Shown piece after piece: positions 45,847-57,200 of a stretch of 64,000 nt of DNA; positions within the stretch are counted from its first letter, which is position 1; each line of letters begins with the position of its first letter. A model generated the notes under the pieces. That model saw only the letters and a program-made list of their open reading frames with translations. It had not been told where the DNA came from and did no database searches. Source of the stretch: Trichormus variabilis 0441 (lineage in GTDB: Bacteria > Cyanobacteriota > Cyanobacteriia > Cyanobacteriales > Nostocaceae); assembly GCF_009856605.1 (NCBI RefSeq), contig NZ_CP047242.1, forward strand, positions 6,204,501-6,268,500, given 5' to 3'. Both the position numbers and the translations under genes were made by a program.

Positions 45847-48800
45847 TTAAGAATGATTTGTCACGTCTATACCATTACCTACTAAAGATACAACAGCTAG
45901 CATCTGTGCCATTAGTTCCAAATAGCGATCGCCAAGTCTGCGAATAGTTGCAGGTAGATGGAAATTGCGAGAGTATTCGATTTCTAAGTGAACAGTACCA
46001 TCGGTGATAGAGAAGAAAAACTCTAGTAACGCTGTACGTTTCTGGTCAGGGGAGGACAACCGACTATCTCTATCTTCCTCAATAAACTCAAACAGTTCCG
46101 AGGAGGGAGCAGTACGATTTCCTAAGTAGTTAGCTCTGACTGGTGTGAGATTGTTATCGGGATAAACATAATGAGGAAGCTGCTCAGAAATCCAATCGAA
46201 AGTTATACCATTCATCGGCAACTCGTTAAATTTGGCTTGGATTTCCTTAGTGGTTTGCTCCCACCTAATGGAACGTTCTAGATTAACCCCGACCGGGAAA
46301 TTCATCGCAAAGTTACCAACACTATTTAAAAACGTGTGCTTGCTATCTAGATTCCTGCCGTGGCTGCGATGGCTAACCACTACCCAATGTTGTCCACTCC
46401 ACTCAGCCATTAACTGATACAAGGTAGAAAGTAGCAACGTGTAGACATTACATTTGTAATACTGTTTGGCTTCACGTAAGAGAATATTACTACTGTTTTT
46501 GGACAGGGTGAATTTTTCGCTGGCGGCGGAAGCCTCTAAATTAGCACCTTTTTGATAGTCAAAGGGAACTTGGAAGGTATATTCCTGAGAAGGAAATTGA
46601 GATTTCCAATAATCTACATGACTTCTCAAAGCTCCTTGTTGTTCCGCCTGCATCAATGCACGTACATAGTCTATATAAGAAGGTGTCGCAGGGAGAGGCT
46701 GAGAAATCTGAGTTCTGTTCCCCAGCAACTCGCTGTAAGTCAACCATAATTGATTAAAAATTACCCCAGTACTCAGCAAATCACCGATGATATGATGTCC
46801 AACCAGCGAGATATCGTAGCAGGATTCATTCACCTTGATCGCGATGACTTTCATCAGCGGCCATTGGTCGATTTGAAACTGTTGAGCGATTTCTTGTATC
46901 CGGTTATGGATTTCACTGTCTCGCTGTGCAGATGTCAGATAACTACCATCGTAAAATTCAGCACTCAACTTTTGCTCTGGGGAAATTAACTGTTGCCACC
47001 ATTGTTGATCTCTTTGCACAAACACAGTCCGTAGTGCAGGATGAGCTTCCAGTACAATATTGAGAGCTTGGTTAAATATCTCTGGGTCTAATGGTTGATG
47101 GAAAAGAAAACGCGTGTAACCATTCCATTGATATGGAGCCTCAAAGTATTTCACTAACCAACGTTGAGCAGGGCCTAGAGGTAAGTATTCCTGAGATACT
47201 GTTGGCTTTTCTTGGGTGATAGCTGCCAAAATAGCCTTGCGGTCTAGCTTCCCATTGTGAGTTTTAGGTAAACTGGCTAGCCATTCCCATCGGTGAGGAA
47301 TCATGTAATCAGGCAAGCGTTGAGCCAGGAATTCCTTAATTTGTTGATTGTCTACTTGAGAACCAGCCAAGCAAGCTATTAACCGTTTTTGACCATTTTC
47401 GTAATCTACAGCTAAAACGGCAGCTTCACTAATCACGGGATGGCTATTGAGAACACTTTCAATTTCACCTAATTCTACACGGAAACCACGTATTTTAATT
47501 TGATGGTCAATGCGTCCATGATACTCGAAACTACCATCGGGCAATTCCACAGCTAAATCGCCGGTTTTGTATAAATATTCCCCAGGAACGTGAGAAAAAG
47601 GATTAAGCCGGAATGCGTCTGCTGTGCGTTGTGGATCTTTGAGATAACCTTTAGCCAATTGCACACCGCCAATCCAGAGTTCTCCCATTTTTCCTGGGGC
47701 TAATGGCTGCATCTGTTCATCCAAGATTAAGATATACACATTATCTATAGCTTTACCTATAGGAATGCAGATTTCTTGTTCGCCTGGACGTTGACGAATA
47801 ATGTGTGCAGTGACATCGATGGAAGCTTCAGTGGGTCCATAAAGATTGGCTAAACCAACACTCATGCCATACTTATCAATCCAACGCTGTACAAAAGGTA
47901 CAGGTAAAGCTTCACCACTAAAGACTAACCAACGCAAATCGGGAAAAGTCCATGATTCTGATTCTAAGGCATGACAAAATTCTCCAAATAAAGAAGGAAC
48001 AAAGTGCATCACATTGATTTGGTTGTCCTGAATCCACTGTGCTAAGAGCCAAGGATTTTTGACTGTTTCTGTTTCCACAGAATAAACAGTAGCTCCCACC
48101 ATCAAAGGCCAGAATATTTCCCATACTGATATATCAAAACAGCAAGATGTTTTTTGGGCAACGCGATCGCCATAACGCAATTGAAAAGCATTCTGCATCC
48201 AAACTAGACGATTCATGTAACCCCTATGGTTGAGCATCACTCCTTTCGGTTTACCTGTAGAACCAGAGGTGTACAGTACTGTCATCAAGTCATCAGGAGT
48301 ATTCACATTGGCAGGAGCTATGTCTGAACAACGCGCCCAAGTCTTTTTGTTTAACTGTGTCCACGCTTTACCTTGCTCAAAAACACCCTCATCTAAAAAC
48401 ATCAAAGTCTTTAAAGGTAACTGCTCAGTCAGGCATTCTGCTAACTTGTTTGTCAAGCGATTTTCTGTGAGCAAAATTCCGATTTGAGCGTGTTCTAGTA
48501 TGTACTTAATCCGTTCATGAGGATATATCGGATCTAAAGGAACATAAGTCCCGCCTGCTTTGAGAATACCGAGAATACCCACGAACATCAAAGGCCCGCG
48601 TCGTGTCATGATGCCCACAAACACGCCTGGTTTAACTCCCTGAGCCTGCAAATAATTAGCCACCTGATTAGAAAGACGGTTTAACTCTGCGTAGGTAATT
48701 TGAGTTTCTCCATCCGTCACCGCTACGGCATTGGGAGTACGCTTGGCTTGCTCGATAATTTCCCAGTAAGGAATTTCTTGGGGTTGTTGATTGTTGACAA

Positions 48801-50778
48801 CTGATTGCTGTTGTAAAGAAGATGATTGTTTCTTGCCAAGTAGCACAGCCATTTCTTGCAGACTGCGACAAGAAAGCAAGGCTTGACGATTTACTTTGCC
48901 TAACCGTTTTTCTAACCTCGTAACAATGCGGATGAGTTCCAAAGAATCCATTCCCAATTCTGCTTCCAAATCCTTAGCCATATCATTGTCAGTAATCTGG
49001 GAATGGCAGATTTCTGTAGCAATGTCTTGCAGAAGCTGGGCTATATTTACATCTGTTTGTGTCTTAGGTAGTGGCTGCGTTAGTTGCTCAGAGGAGATTT
49101 TTAGTGAAGCTAACTCCTGGATTTGGGTAATATATTCCTGCATCAATTCATCGATAACAGACTCAGGGAAAAAGTTACTATCGTAGCTAGCGAACAAATG
49201 TAAACTGTCGTCAAATATTTCTTGCAATATATCAATTGTTCCTGCCGCATTAATACCACCTGCGCGATAATCGATGACATCTATGGGGCCATATTTGTTT
49301 TTAATATTTGTTTGTCCTGTAAATGGACAGTATAAATTTGATTTCAGTATGCGGCGATACATAGGTAACATCCGCTCAGGGATTTTGCCATCTTCTAAAA
49401 CAATATTGTCTCGGAAAGCGATCGCCATTTGACGAGTTTGGGCGCGGTCATAACCATTAACTAACCCTTGTTGGATTTCCTGATGAACGCGGTTTAACAA
49501 GCGTTGCCAATCTTCATTCGGTGTTGGTAAGTCTAGGCTAATGGACAAATTCTGAGCAAAACTACCCACCACATCCGAAGCATCTATACCAGGATAAACT
49601 CTCCCACTGGTGGGAACTTGAACCATAATCGGTTCGTTTTTAGACTGCTCAAACTTGGCAACAGCCCGCACAAACGCACCCACTAGTAGAGAGTTCAGTG
49701 GTAATCGCCATTCACGAGTTTGGGCAATGAGTTGACCCGTGATAGCCTTTCCTAAGGAAAATCTGCGGTTATGGAATTTTGGACACAGGGATGTGATGGT
49801 ATTTCCTGTAGGATTCCATAAGTAAGAATCTTTGCCTCGCCGATTTACATACTCGACCAGTGCTTTGTCTTCTTCCGGGTCTTGCCAAGCATTAATTGAT
49901 TGCACCAATTCGCTGTAATCTTGGACGGTTGTAGGTGGCTGTAAATTAGGTTGTTCACCGCAGACATGGGCGCGGTAAATTTCCATAAATTCGCGTAAGA
50001 TGACATGACATCCCAGGGCATCAGAAATGAGATGTTCGTTGGCTAATACCAGTTGATAGACTGAATCTTCCAGCCGAAAAACAAAAAATCGATGGAGTGG
50101 CCACTCTGTCATTTGCCATTCATAATTGAGGCAGCGATGTAATTCATCATTAATTAGTTGTTCTTGAGCCTCACTATGAAGATGCCTGATATCAGTAACA
50201 GGTATATCAGGAGGAGTAGGGTTTTCCATCACTACCATTTCGTAATCCTTGAATCTGGTAGTATCGGGAGGAATGATAAAGCGCGATCGCAGCATAGGAT
50301 GACGATTTAGTAAGTCTTTCCAAGACTGCCAAGCAACTTTTGTATCAAAATCACCTCGTAAACGGAGAGTGGAAAATAAGCTAATTGAGTTTACTACCCA
50401 ATGACCAAGTAAATGAAAATACTGTCCAGAAAGAATCTCAACTTTCTCTGTTTTCTGCTGCTCTTGATTGATAATACTTGCAGATGGTGAAGAATCAGAA
50501 TTATCTATCGGGGAAATTAAGCAATTATCAGCTATTTGCACCACATCGCCCAAAGTTTGTAATTGCATCAAATTTTGCAAAGGCAATGTTTCCATGAATT
50601 TGGGTTGTATTTCTTGGGGAATTAGTGCAACTAATCCATTCAATAATTCCATCATTTTGATAGAATCTAATCCTAAGTTACCCTCCAAAAACATATCGCG
50701 TTCTAAGTCTTCTGCATCATGTCCAGTAATTTTGGCTACTAGGGAGAAAATTGGCAATTCTAAGCTCTTGGTACTCAT
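45847..50778 (-). CDS. NRPS-like protein, carrier-C-carrier-A(Ser?)-C
   Basis: 1643 residues. Order seen: carrier 1 (1-85, phosphopantetheine Ser39 in L-G-L-D-S-I); condensation-like domain (115-555) with a degraded active site E-H-L-I-S-D-A at 248-254 instead of H-H-x-x-x-D-G; carrier 2 (580-650, Ser612 in G-M-D-S-L); adenylation domain (668-1187, core L-Y-T-S-G-S-T-G-K-P-K-G, F-D-I-S-V-W, Y-G-P-T-E, K1177); then a second condensation domain (1198-1630) with an intact H-H-I-I-G-D (1328-1333). The ten-residue code reads D882, I883, W886, H925, V952, S954, L979, I987, D988 (DIWHVSLID), close to the serine code. Unusually, carriers precede rather than follow the A domain, and the last domain is C. 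It starts ATG 50778 with a GAGGA site. There is no thioesterase. Confidence 0.92.
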   Translation of the reverse strand: MSTKSLELPIFSLVAKITGHDAEDLERDMFLEGNLGLDSIKMMELLNGLVALIPQEIQPKFMETLPLQNLMQLQTLGDVVQIADNCLISPIDNSDSSPSASIINQEQQKTEKVEILSGQYFHLLGHWVVNSISLFSTLRLRGDFDTKVAWQSWKDLLNRHPMLRSRFIIPPDTTRFKDYEMVVMENPTPPDIPVTDIRHLHSEAQEQLINDELHRCLNYEWQMTEWPLHRFFVFRLEDSVYQLVLANEHLISDALGCHVILREFMEIYRAHVCGEQPNLQPPTTVQDYSELVQSINAWQDPEEDKALVEYVNRRGKDSYLWNPTGNTITSLCPKFHNRRFSLGKAITGQLIAQTREWRLPLNSLLVGAFVRAVAKFEQSKNEPIMVQVPTSGRVYPGIDASDVVGSFAQNLSISLDLPTPNEDWQRLLNRVHQEIQQGLVNGYDRAQTRQMAIAFRDNIVLEDGKIPERMLPMYRRILKSNLYCPFTGQTNIKNKYGPIDVIDYRAGGINAAGTIDILQEIFDDSLHLFASYDSNFFPESVIDELMQEYITQIQELASLKISSEQLTQPLPKTQTDVNIAQLLQDIATEICHSQITDNDMAKDLEAELGMDSLELIRIVTRLEKRLGKVNRQALLSCRSLQEMAVLLGKKQSSSLQQQSVVNNQQPQEIPYWEIIEQAKRTPNAVAVTDGETQITYAELNRLSNQVANYLQAQGVKPGVFVGIMTRRGPLMFVGILGILKAGGTYVPLDPIYPHERIKYILEHAQIGILLTENRLTNKLAECLTEQLPLKTLMFLDEGVFEQGKAWTQLNKKTWARCSDIAPANVNTPDDLMTVLYTSGSTGKPKGVMLNHRGYMNRLVWMQNAFQLRYGDRVAQKTSCCFDISVWEIFWPLMVGATVYSVETETVKNPWLLAQWIQDNQINVMHFVPSLFGEFCHALESESWTFPDLRWLVFSGEALPVPFVQRWIDKYGMSVGLANLYGPTEASIDVTAHIIRQRPGEQEICIPIGKAIDNVYILILDEQMQPLAPGKMGELWIGGVQLAKGYLKDPQRTADAFRLNPFSHVPGEYLYKTGDLAVELPDGSFEYHGRIDHQIKIRGFRVELGEIESVLNSHPVISEAAVLAVDYENGQKRLIACLAGSQVDNQQIKEFLAQRLPDYMIPHRWEWLASLPKTHNGKLDRKAILAAITQEKPTVSQEYLPLGPAQRWLVKYFEAPYQWNGYTRFLFHQPLDPEIFNQALNIVLEAHPALRTVFVQRDQQWWQQLISPEQKLSAEFYDGSYLTSAQRDSEIHNRIQEIAQQFQIDQWPLMKVIAIKVNESCYDISLVGHHIIGDLLSTGVIFNQLWLTYSELLGNRTQISQPLPATPSYIDYVRALMQAEQQGALRSHVDYWKSQFPSQEYTFQVPFDYQKGANLEASAASEKFTLSKNSSNILLREAKQYYKCNVYTLLLSTLYQLMAEWSGQHWVVVSHRSHGRNLDSKHTFLNSVGNFAMNFPVGVNLERSIRWEQTTKEIQAKFNELPMNGITFDWISEQLPHYVYPDNNLTPVRANYLGNRTAPSSELFEFIEEDRDSRLSSPDQKRTALLEFFFSITDGTVHLEIEYSRNFHLPATIRRLGDRYLELMAQMLAVVSLVGNGIDVTNHS

Positions 50779-51035
50779 TGCATCCTCTAAAAAATTAATG
50801 TTCGCAAAAAAATCTCCAACGTCTTACCTAATTAAGTAAGTATTATCTTGAAGGCTAGTTATTCATACAAAAATAAATTTGAATGGATAAGAATTACGAG
50901 AAAAATTAATCTTTGCTCTTGTTATGTTACTTATCGCCTTGTTCTGGGCTATTTATGCAAAAATTTAGGAGCAATAATACCAATTCAAAATTCACTCATA
51001 GCCTACTCTAAGGCTGCGCCAACAAAATTCCAAAC

Positions 51036-51067
51036 AAAAACTCTACCCACAAGGAGGTAGAGTTTTT
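51036..51067 (-). terminator. Strong bidirectional terminator hairpin between PKS2 and NRPS
   Basis: AAAAACTCTACC (51036-51047) pairs with GGTAGAGTTTTT (51056-51067) across an eight-base loop, with U-tracts on both sides. It lies 230 bp downstream of the PKS2 stop and about 260 bp upstream of the NRPS start. It would separate their transcripts, so the NRPS probably has its own promoter or depends on readthrough. Confidence 0.75.
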
Positions 51068-51106
51068 CATGCTAATTAAGTCAAGGGAAATTCAACAAAC
51101 TATATT

Positions 51107-51262
51107 AACGTGAGTTCGATAAATTCGGAAGAACCCCTCTCCAAACCTCTCCCCGACGCGGGGAGAGGCTTAAAACCCTGATTATTTGGTACTCAGTTAT
51201 AGATTTTCAGCCCCTTCCCTTGTAGGGAAGGGGTTGGGGTTAGGTTCAGTCGAACTCACGTT
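51107..51262. repeat. MITE-like element, family B copy 2 (complete)
   Basis: 156 bp with perfect 13-base terminal inverted repeats AACGTGAGTTCGA / TCGAACTCACGTT, two inner hairpins (CTCTCCCCG...CGGGGAGAG and CCCCTTCCCTTGTAGGGAAGGGG), and TATA at both outer edges that may be a target duplication. It is nearly the same as copy 1 at about 10979-11200. It sits between PKS2 and the NRPS gene. Confidence 0.8.
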
Positions 51263-51299
51263 ATATTACGAAACGTAAAGAGGCTGGAATGACCAATCA

Positions 51300-54200
51300 C
51301 TAATGACCAATGACTGATTTACCAAACTTCTGCAAATCCTGAGCCAGCTTAATGTAACTTGACTGGCGTTGGCTATCGGTGAGTGGAGACAATTGTTCCA
51401 TTGGCAAGAGTCGATTTTGGGTTACGGCTACCGGATGCCTTGGCTGTTGGCGATTGTCCACAATCTTCAAGTCCTCAATCAGCTTGGCGTAGCTTGACTG
51501 GCGCTGACTATCAGTGAGTGGGGACAGTTGTTCCATTGGCACTAGTCTTGGCTGTTGGCGATTGTCCACAATCTTTAAGTCCTCAGTCAGCTTGGCGTAA
51601 CTTGACTGGCGTTGGTTATCTGTGAGTGGAGATAGTTGTTCTATGGGTAAGAGTCGAGTTTGGGCTACTGTTAGCTGATGCTTACTCTCTGGGCGTGGTG
51701 GTAATAATTCAGCCGCAGGTATAGAGGTGGCTTGATTTTCCTGAGTGTGATCAACTAATGATACTCTGTAGGTTTTACGCTCGAAAGGATAAGTAGGCAG
51801 CAGTACCCGACGTAGACCTTGGGGAAATAAGGGTATGCTATTAAACCTGATCCCAGCTACATAAGACCTAGCCAGACTTGTCAACACACGTTCCACTACT
51901 GGTTGTCTTTTGTTTAGATATATCCAGACTCCCAGTTCATCCAAACTTGCTAATTGTTCTTTGAGAGCGAATGAATCTCCTAAGTGTAGGTAAACACTTT
52001 CTTTAGAGATGACATCTTGACACACATCTACATTTAACTGTTCAGATACTTGCACCAGGGCTAGCAGTTGATCTGTGGAAATCGTGTCAGCATGACTGAA
52101 AATTCCTTGTGAAGTTACTAAGGGACAAGTCCAGGTGGATGCTGACTGTTCTTTTGCGGACACATCATGCACACTCAGACCTTTTTCTCCTTCTATTTGT
52201 AGGAGCAAAGCGATCGCCTGCTCTAGTGTCAACATTCCCCGCAGTGTAGCTCCGGCTAGAATACCAGTTTTTTCTACTAATAAACTAGTGGGTTGTAATT
52301 CCAAAGACATCAACAAGCGTCCCCAAGCGTACTGCACTGCAAATATATGTGCCTGTTCGCTCATCTCATGGAATCCGGCACGCACGCTATTGTAAGCTAC
52401 TTGGAATTGGGGGAAACGTTGGCCTAAAGTTTCTATTTCTGCGGGAGCGATCGCACTAGTGCCATCTAATATTAAGTGAAACGGTGTTGTACGCTGGGGG
52501 TTAGCTCGACCTGTATATATATCTGCTGGTGTTTGTGCTGAACATATAGCCTCCAGGTAATTGAGCAGATGTTGGCGGTCATTGACTACTAAAGCTGCCT
52601 TGTAAGGTAATTCCTTCTGGGCATTATTTTGAGTAAAACAGATTTGGGAAGATTCTTGTTCAGGATGATGAATGATGTGTTGGCGTAGTTGTCTAGCTAC
52701 TTCTTGAAGTGCTTGTTGATTCCGTGCCGTCAGACATAACAAATCAGGAGCAGAACTTGTGACCTGGGACTGTAAATTAGCTGCTACTGGGGATTCCTCA
52801 AGAATAACGTGACAATTAGTACCGCCAAATCCAAATCCATTCACACCTGCACGTAATGGGTTGCCATTAGGCGACCAAGGTATACTCTTACCTGCGACAG
52901 TGAAAGGTGTGTCTGCAAAATTGATATGGGGATTAGGCTCCTCAAAACCTACAGTTTGGGGAATTTTGCCGTGCTGCATGGCCAGTACCACTTTGATCAG
53001 GCTGACAATCCCGGAAGCAGACAGCAAATGACCAATAGAGGATTTAACCGAACCAATGGTACAGAATCCCTTTTCATCAGTAAAGCTACGGAAAGCTTTT
53101 GTCATCCCTTCTACTTCTACTGGATCGCCCAGGAGAGTACCTGTACCGTGGGTTTCAATGTAGGAGATAGTCCGGGGGTCTACGCCACAACTGTTGTAAG
53201 CTTGGCGGATAGCTTCCGCTTGACCTTTGGGATTGGGAGCAGTTATCCCCTGGGAGTGACCGTCATTATTTACTGCCGAACCTTTAATCACAGCATGAAT
53301 CAAGTCACCATCTGCCAAAGCCTGCTTGAGAGGTTTGATAATTAATACGCCCGCACCTTCTCCTAAAACGATGCCATTAGCACGGCGGTCAAAGGGATAG
53401 CAAGTTCCACTCAGAGAAAGAGCCTGTGCCTTACGTAAAAAAGTAAAGGGGCTAGGACTAAGATTTAAATTTACCCCACCGACGATCGCCATGCCAGTTT
53501 GACCGGAGCGTAGACTTTCGCAAGCAATATGTAATGCCACCAAGGAAGAAGAACAAGCAGTACTAACTGCCATACTTGGCCCCTTGAGGTTCAGGCAATG
53601 ACTAACTCGTGCCGCTAATTCGTTGACCTCGTTACCTGCTGCTGACTCAGGGAGAATTTCACTTGGTTGCAGTACTTGTGAAAGGGTCTTGAGCAAATGC
53701 TGACGATCTTCAGCAGGAAGGTGATCAAACCAGGAACTCTCTTGCAAACGTTGACGTAATTCCTCGTAATACTGATAATTGGTGAAGTGTTCGATGTAAG
53801 TATTTTGTCCACAACCAACAAACACACCGATATTATCAGGGCGATATTTGCCGCCGTAGCCTGCCTGTTGTAGAGCCTGCATCGAAAGCTCTAGGAACAA
53901 CCTTTGTTGGGGGTCCATCGCCGTAGCTTCCTTGGGAGAGATGCCAAAGAACATCGGGTCAAAGTCGAAGGGACTATTTACAAAGCATCCCCGTTTGGAT
54001 ATTTTTGCTTGTGGAGAGTTTCCTTTGGCTTCAAAGTAGTGTTGGTTAAACCAACGGTCTTGAGGCACATCTTGAATGACGGAGCGCCCTGCATTGAGTA
54101 AATCCCAATACTGTTCTAAGTTATCGGCTCCTGGTATTTTACAAGCCATGCCGATGATAGCAATGTCTTGTTCAGGAACATCTTGGTATTTTTCCTGGGG

Positions 54201-57200
54201 AGCGACATTTGGGGGCGCTGATTTTTCGGTTTGTGGGCTAGATGTTTCTTCTGGAGCGATCACCAAAGGTGGGGCGTAGTCCATCGCACTCGTGCTAGTC
54301 TTCACAGAATAACCGTACTTGCTTTGTAAATAATCTACCAGGTCATCTGGTGTTTGATATTCAAACAGTAAAGTCGGAAATAATTCCTCACCCAGAGTTG
54401 TCCCTAAATGTTGGACAACTTCTACAGTGCCAACAGAATCTAACCCCATTTCTTGGAAAGTTTTGTGTCCTTCCACCTGTGCTTCCGGAATACGTAGATG
54501 TTGCAGCAAAACTTCTCGGACAAGCTGTCGCAGATTGCGAGGTTTAGCTTGTGATTGGCTTGCGGAGGATTTTGGTGCTATTTCTGGGGTGGCTTGAGCA
54601 ATTAAGTCAATGATGTGAATTACAGGGGAAGCATCCAAAGATAGCGCCTGAATAAAGGCATTAGCAGCCGGCTCTGGTTCCAGAGGATTTAAACCTTTGG
54701 ATCTTACCATTAATAAAGTTGATGCGCCTAAAAGAGCGCCCATACCGCGATCGCTCCATAGGGAATAATTCAGAGCTAGGGAGCGTCCTTGACCGCCATG
54801 CTGTGTGCGGTAGATGGCGTAACTATCGAGAAAAGTATTGGCTGCGGCATAATCGCCCATACCAGTTCCCCATTCGGCTTTAGAAGCGGAAACCGAGGAC
54901 AATAACACAAAGTATTTCAGGGGTTCGTTACGGGTAACAGTATCGAGGATGATGGTTCCCTGGACTTTCGGAGCTAAAACTTTGGTGACTGAGGCGGGTT
55001 GTTTTTGCAGTAGTTTAAATGTGCTGTGGTCAACTGCACCCGCCGCATGGATGACTCCATCCAGATTACCAAAGCGGGACTTGATGCTCTCGATTAATTG
55101 CTTCATCCCCAAGGCATCCGTCACATCCACAGCCTGATACATGACTGTAGCTCCGAGTTGCTCTAATTGCTGAATTGCCTGGATACGTTGCTGGGTAGAC
55201 GCATCATGACTAGCAGATTGCCATTCTTGTTTGGGGGGGAGGGGATGGCGACCTGTTAGCACCAAATTGATGGGTACTTGTCGAACCATAGCTAAGGCTA
55301 TTTCTGTCCCGACAGCACTAGTACCACCAGTAATCAACCAAGTTTCTCCTGCCGACAAAGGTAGAGAATTGTTCTCTGTAGGTACATTAATTTTTGCCAG
55401 GGTACGGCTCAATCGTTGACCATCACGGATAGCAACGATACCTTCACCAGTAGGGGTTGCCTTCATTTCCTGGAACAAAATATCGGCTAATTTTTCTGGC
55501 AGATAAACATCTTGGTTAAAATCTACGACTTTGGCTTGAATTTGAGGATTTTCTTGTGCCACCACCTGCGCCAGTACACCTGCCATAGACTGATGTACAC
55601 CGTGTAAGGAATCATTTGGAGATATTGGATAAGCACCTTGAGTTACCACTAAGAAATTGAGGGGAGAGGCTGGGTAATGTTTAACTAGCGCCTGTGTCAA
55701 AAACAAAAGACTGTAAACGCGTTCATTGAGTAGGCGGTCATTTTCTAGTAGTTGTTCTGGGGATGTTGCCCACAAACTATAGTTCCACAGATGCACGGCT
55801 GCGGTGACTGTCACACCCTGTGCTTTGATATTTTGGATCAGTTGTTCGTAGTCGGCAACGGATGCTGGATTTATAGTAAAGTGTCCTGCTGTTTGGGTGA
55901 AGCTCTCCCCTGGGGTGACAAAATATGTCGTGTACTTTTTAGCGTCGAAGAGCTTTGCTAAATTTTCCCCTACTTGGTGGCGATCGCTAAAGATCAAAAT
56001 TGCCCCTGAAGGAATATCTTGAGATTGGCTCAACACCTCTGGAGTCCATTGCCAACTATGAAACCAATTCGATGGTACAGAAAGCGGAATTTTTGGCAAA
56101 GCTTTGGGGGGAATAGCTGAAGTAAAACCTAACCCCCCAGCCCCCTTCCCTTGTAGGGAAGGGGGAGAATTCAAAGCCTCTCTCCTCGTAGGAGAGAGGT
56201 TTGGAGAGAGGTTTTCCACCCAGTAGCGTTGGCGTTGAAATGGGTAGGTTGGTAGTGCCAGGCGGCGACGCTGATAACCTTGGTCAAATGCAGTCCAATT
56301 GATTTTTATCCCCCTGATGTACAACTCACTTAAACTAGCAAGCAATTGTGACCAGTCTGGTTGTCCTTTTTTCAGAGAAGTTAGCCAAGTACCTGCACCT
56401 TCTGGCAAGCATCTTTTACCCATGCCTACTAATGTGGTACTCGGCCCCATTTCTACAAAGATTTCATACCCTTGTTCATGTAGCGTCTTGATGCCGGCAT
56501 AAAATCTTACTCCCTCTCTAAGATGCTGTCGCCAGTAAGCTGCATGGGGAATTTCGTTGGGTTTTAGTATTTGTCCAGTCAAATTCGAGATGAGGGGAAT
56601 ACGCGGCGCTTGAAACTGCACCGAGCTAGCTATCTGCTCAAAGGGATCGAGGATACTAGCCATTAAAGGGGAGTGGAACGCGTGGGAAACCTGCAATGGT
56701 TGGGCGTTAATTCCTTGAGTTGCCAATTCTTTCAGCACAGATTGGACTGCTTCTCTGGCTCCAGAAATAACAATATTTTCTGGGCCATTAATCCCGGCAA
56801 TTGCCACTTGCCCTGTGTAAGCAGCTAAAATGCCATTCATCCGTGCTTCATTGGTGAACACTGCCGCCATCATGCCATTTTGGGGTAGAGATTGAATTAA
56901 ACGCCCCCTCTCGGCGATTAATTTCAGCCCATCTTCCAAGCTGAACACTCCAGCAACGCAAGCGGCTACATATTCACCCACGCTGTGACCCATGACTGCA
57001 TCTGGTACAATTCCCCAAGATTTCCACATTTCAGCGAGGGAGTACTCTAAAGCAAACAGTGCTGGTTGAGTATATGCTGTTTCATTCAAAGGGGAAGTAA
57101 CATCAGATGTGGGGTAAAGTACTGACAACAAAGGCTGCTGGAGATAGGGACGCAAAATCTCATCGCATCGGTCTAAAGTCTTACGGAACGTCGGCTGAGT

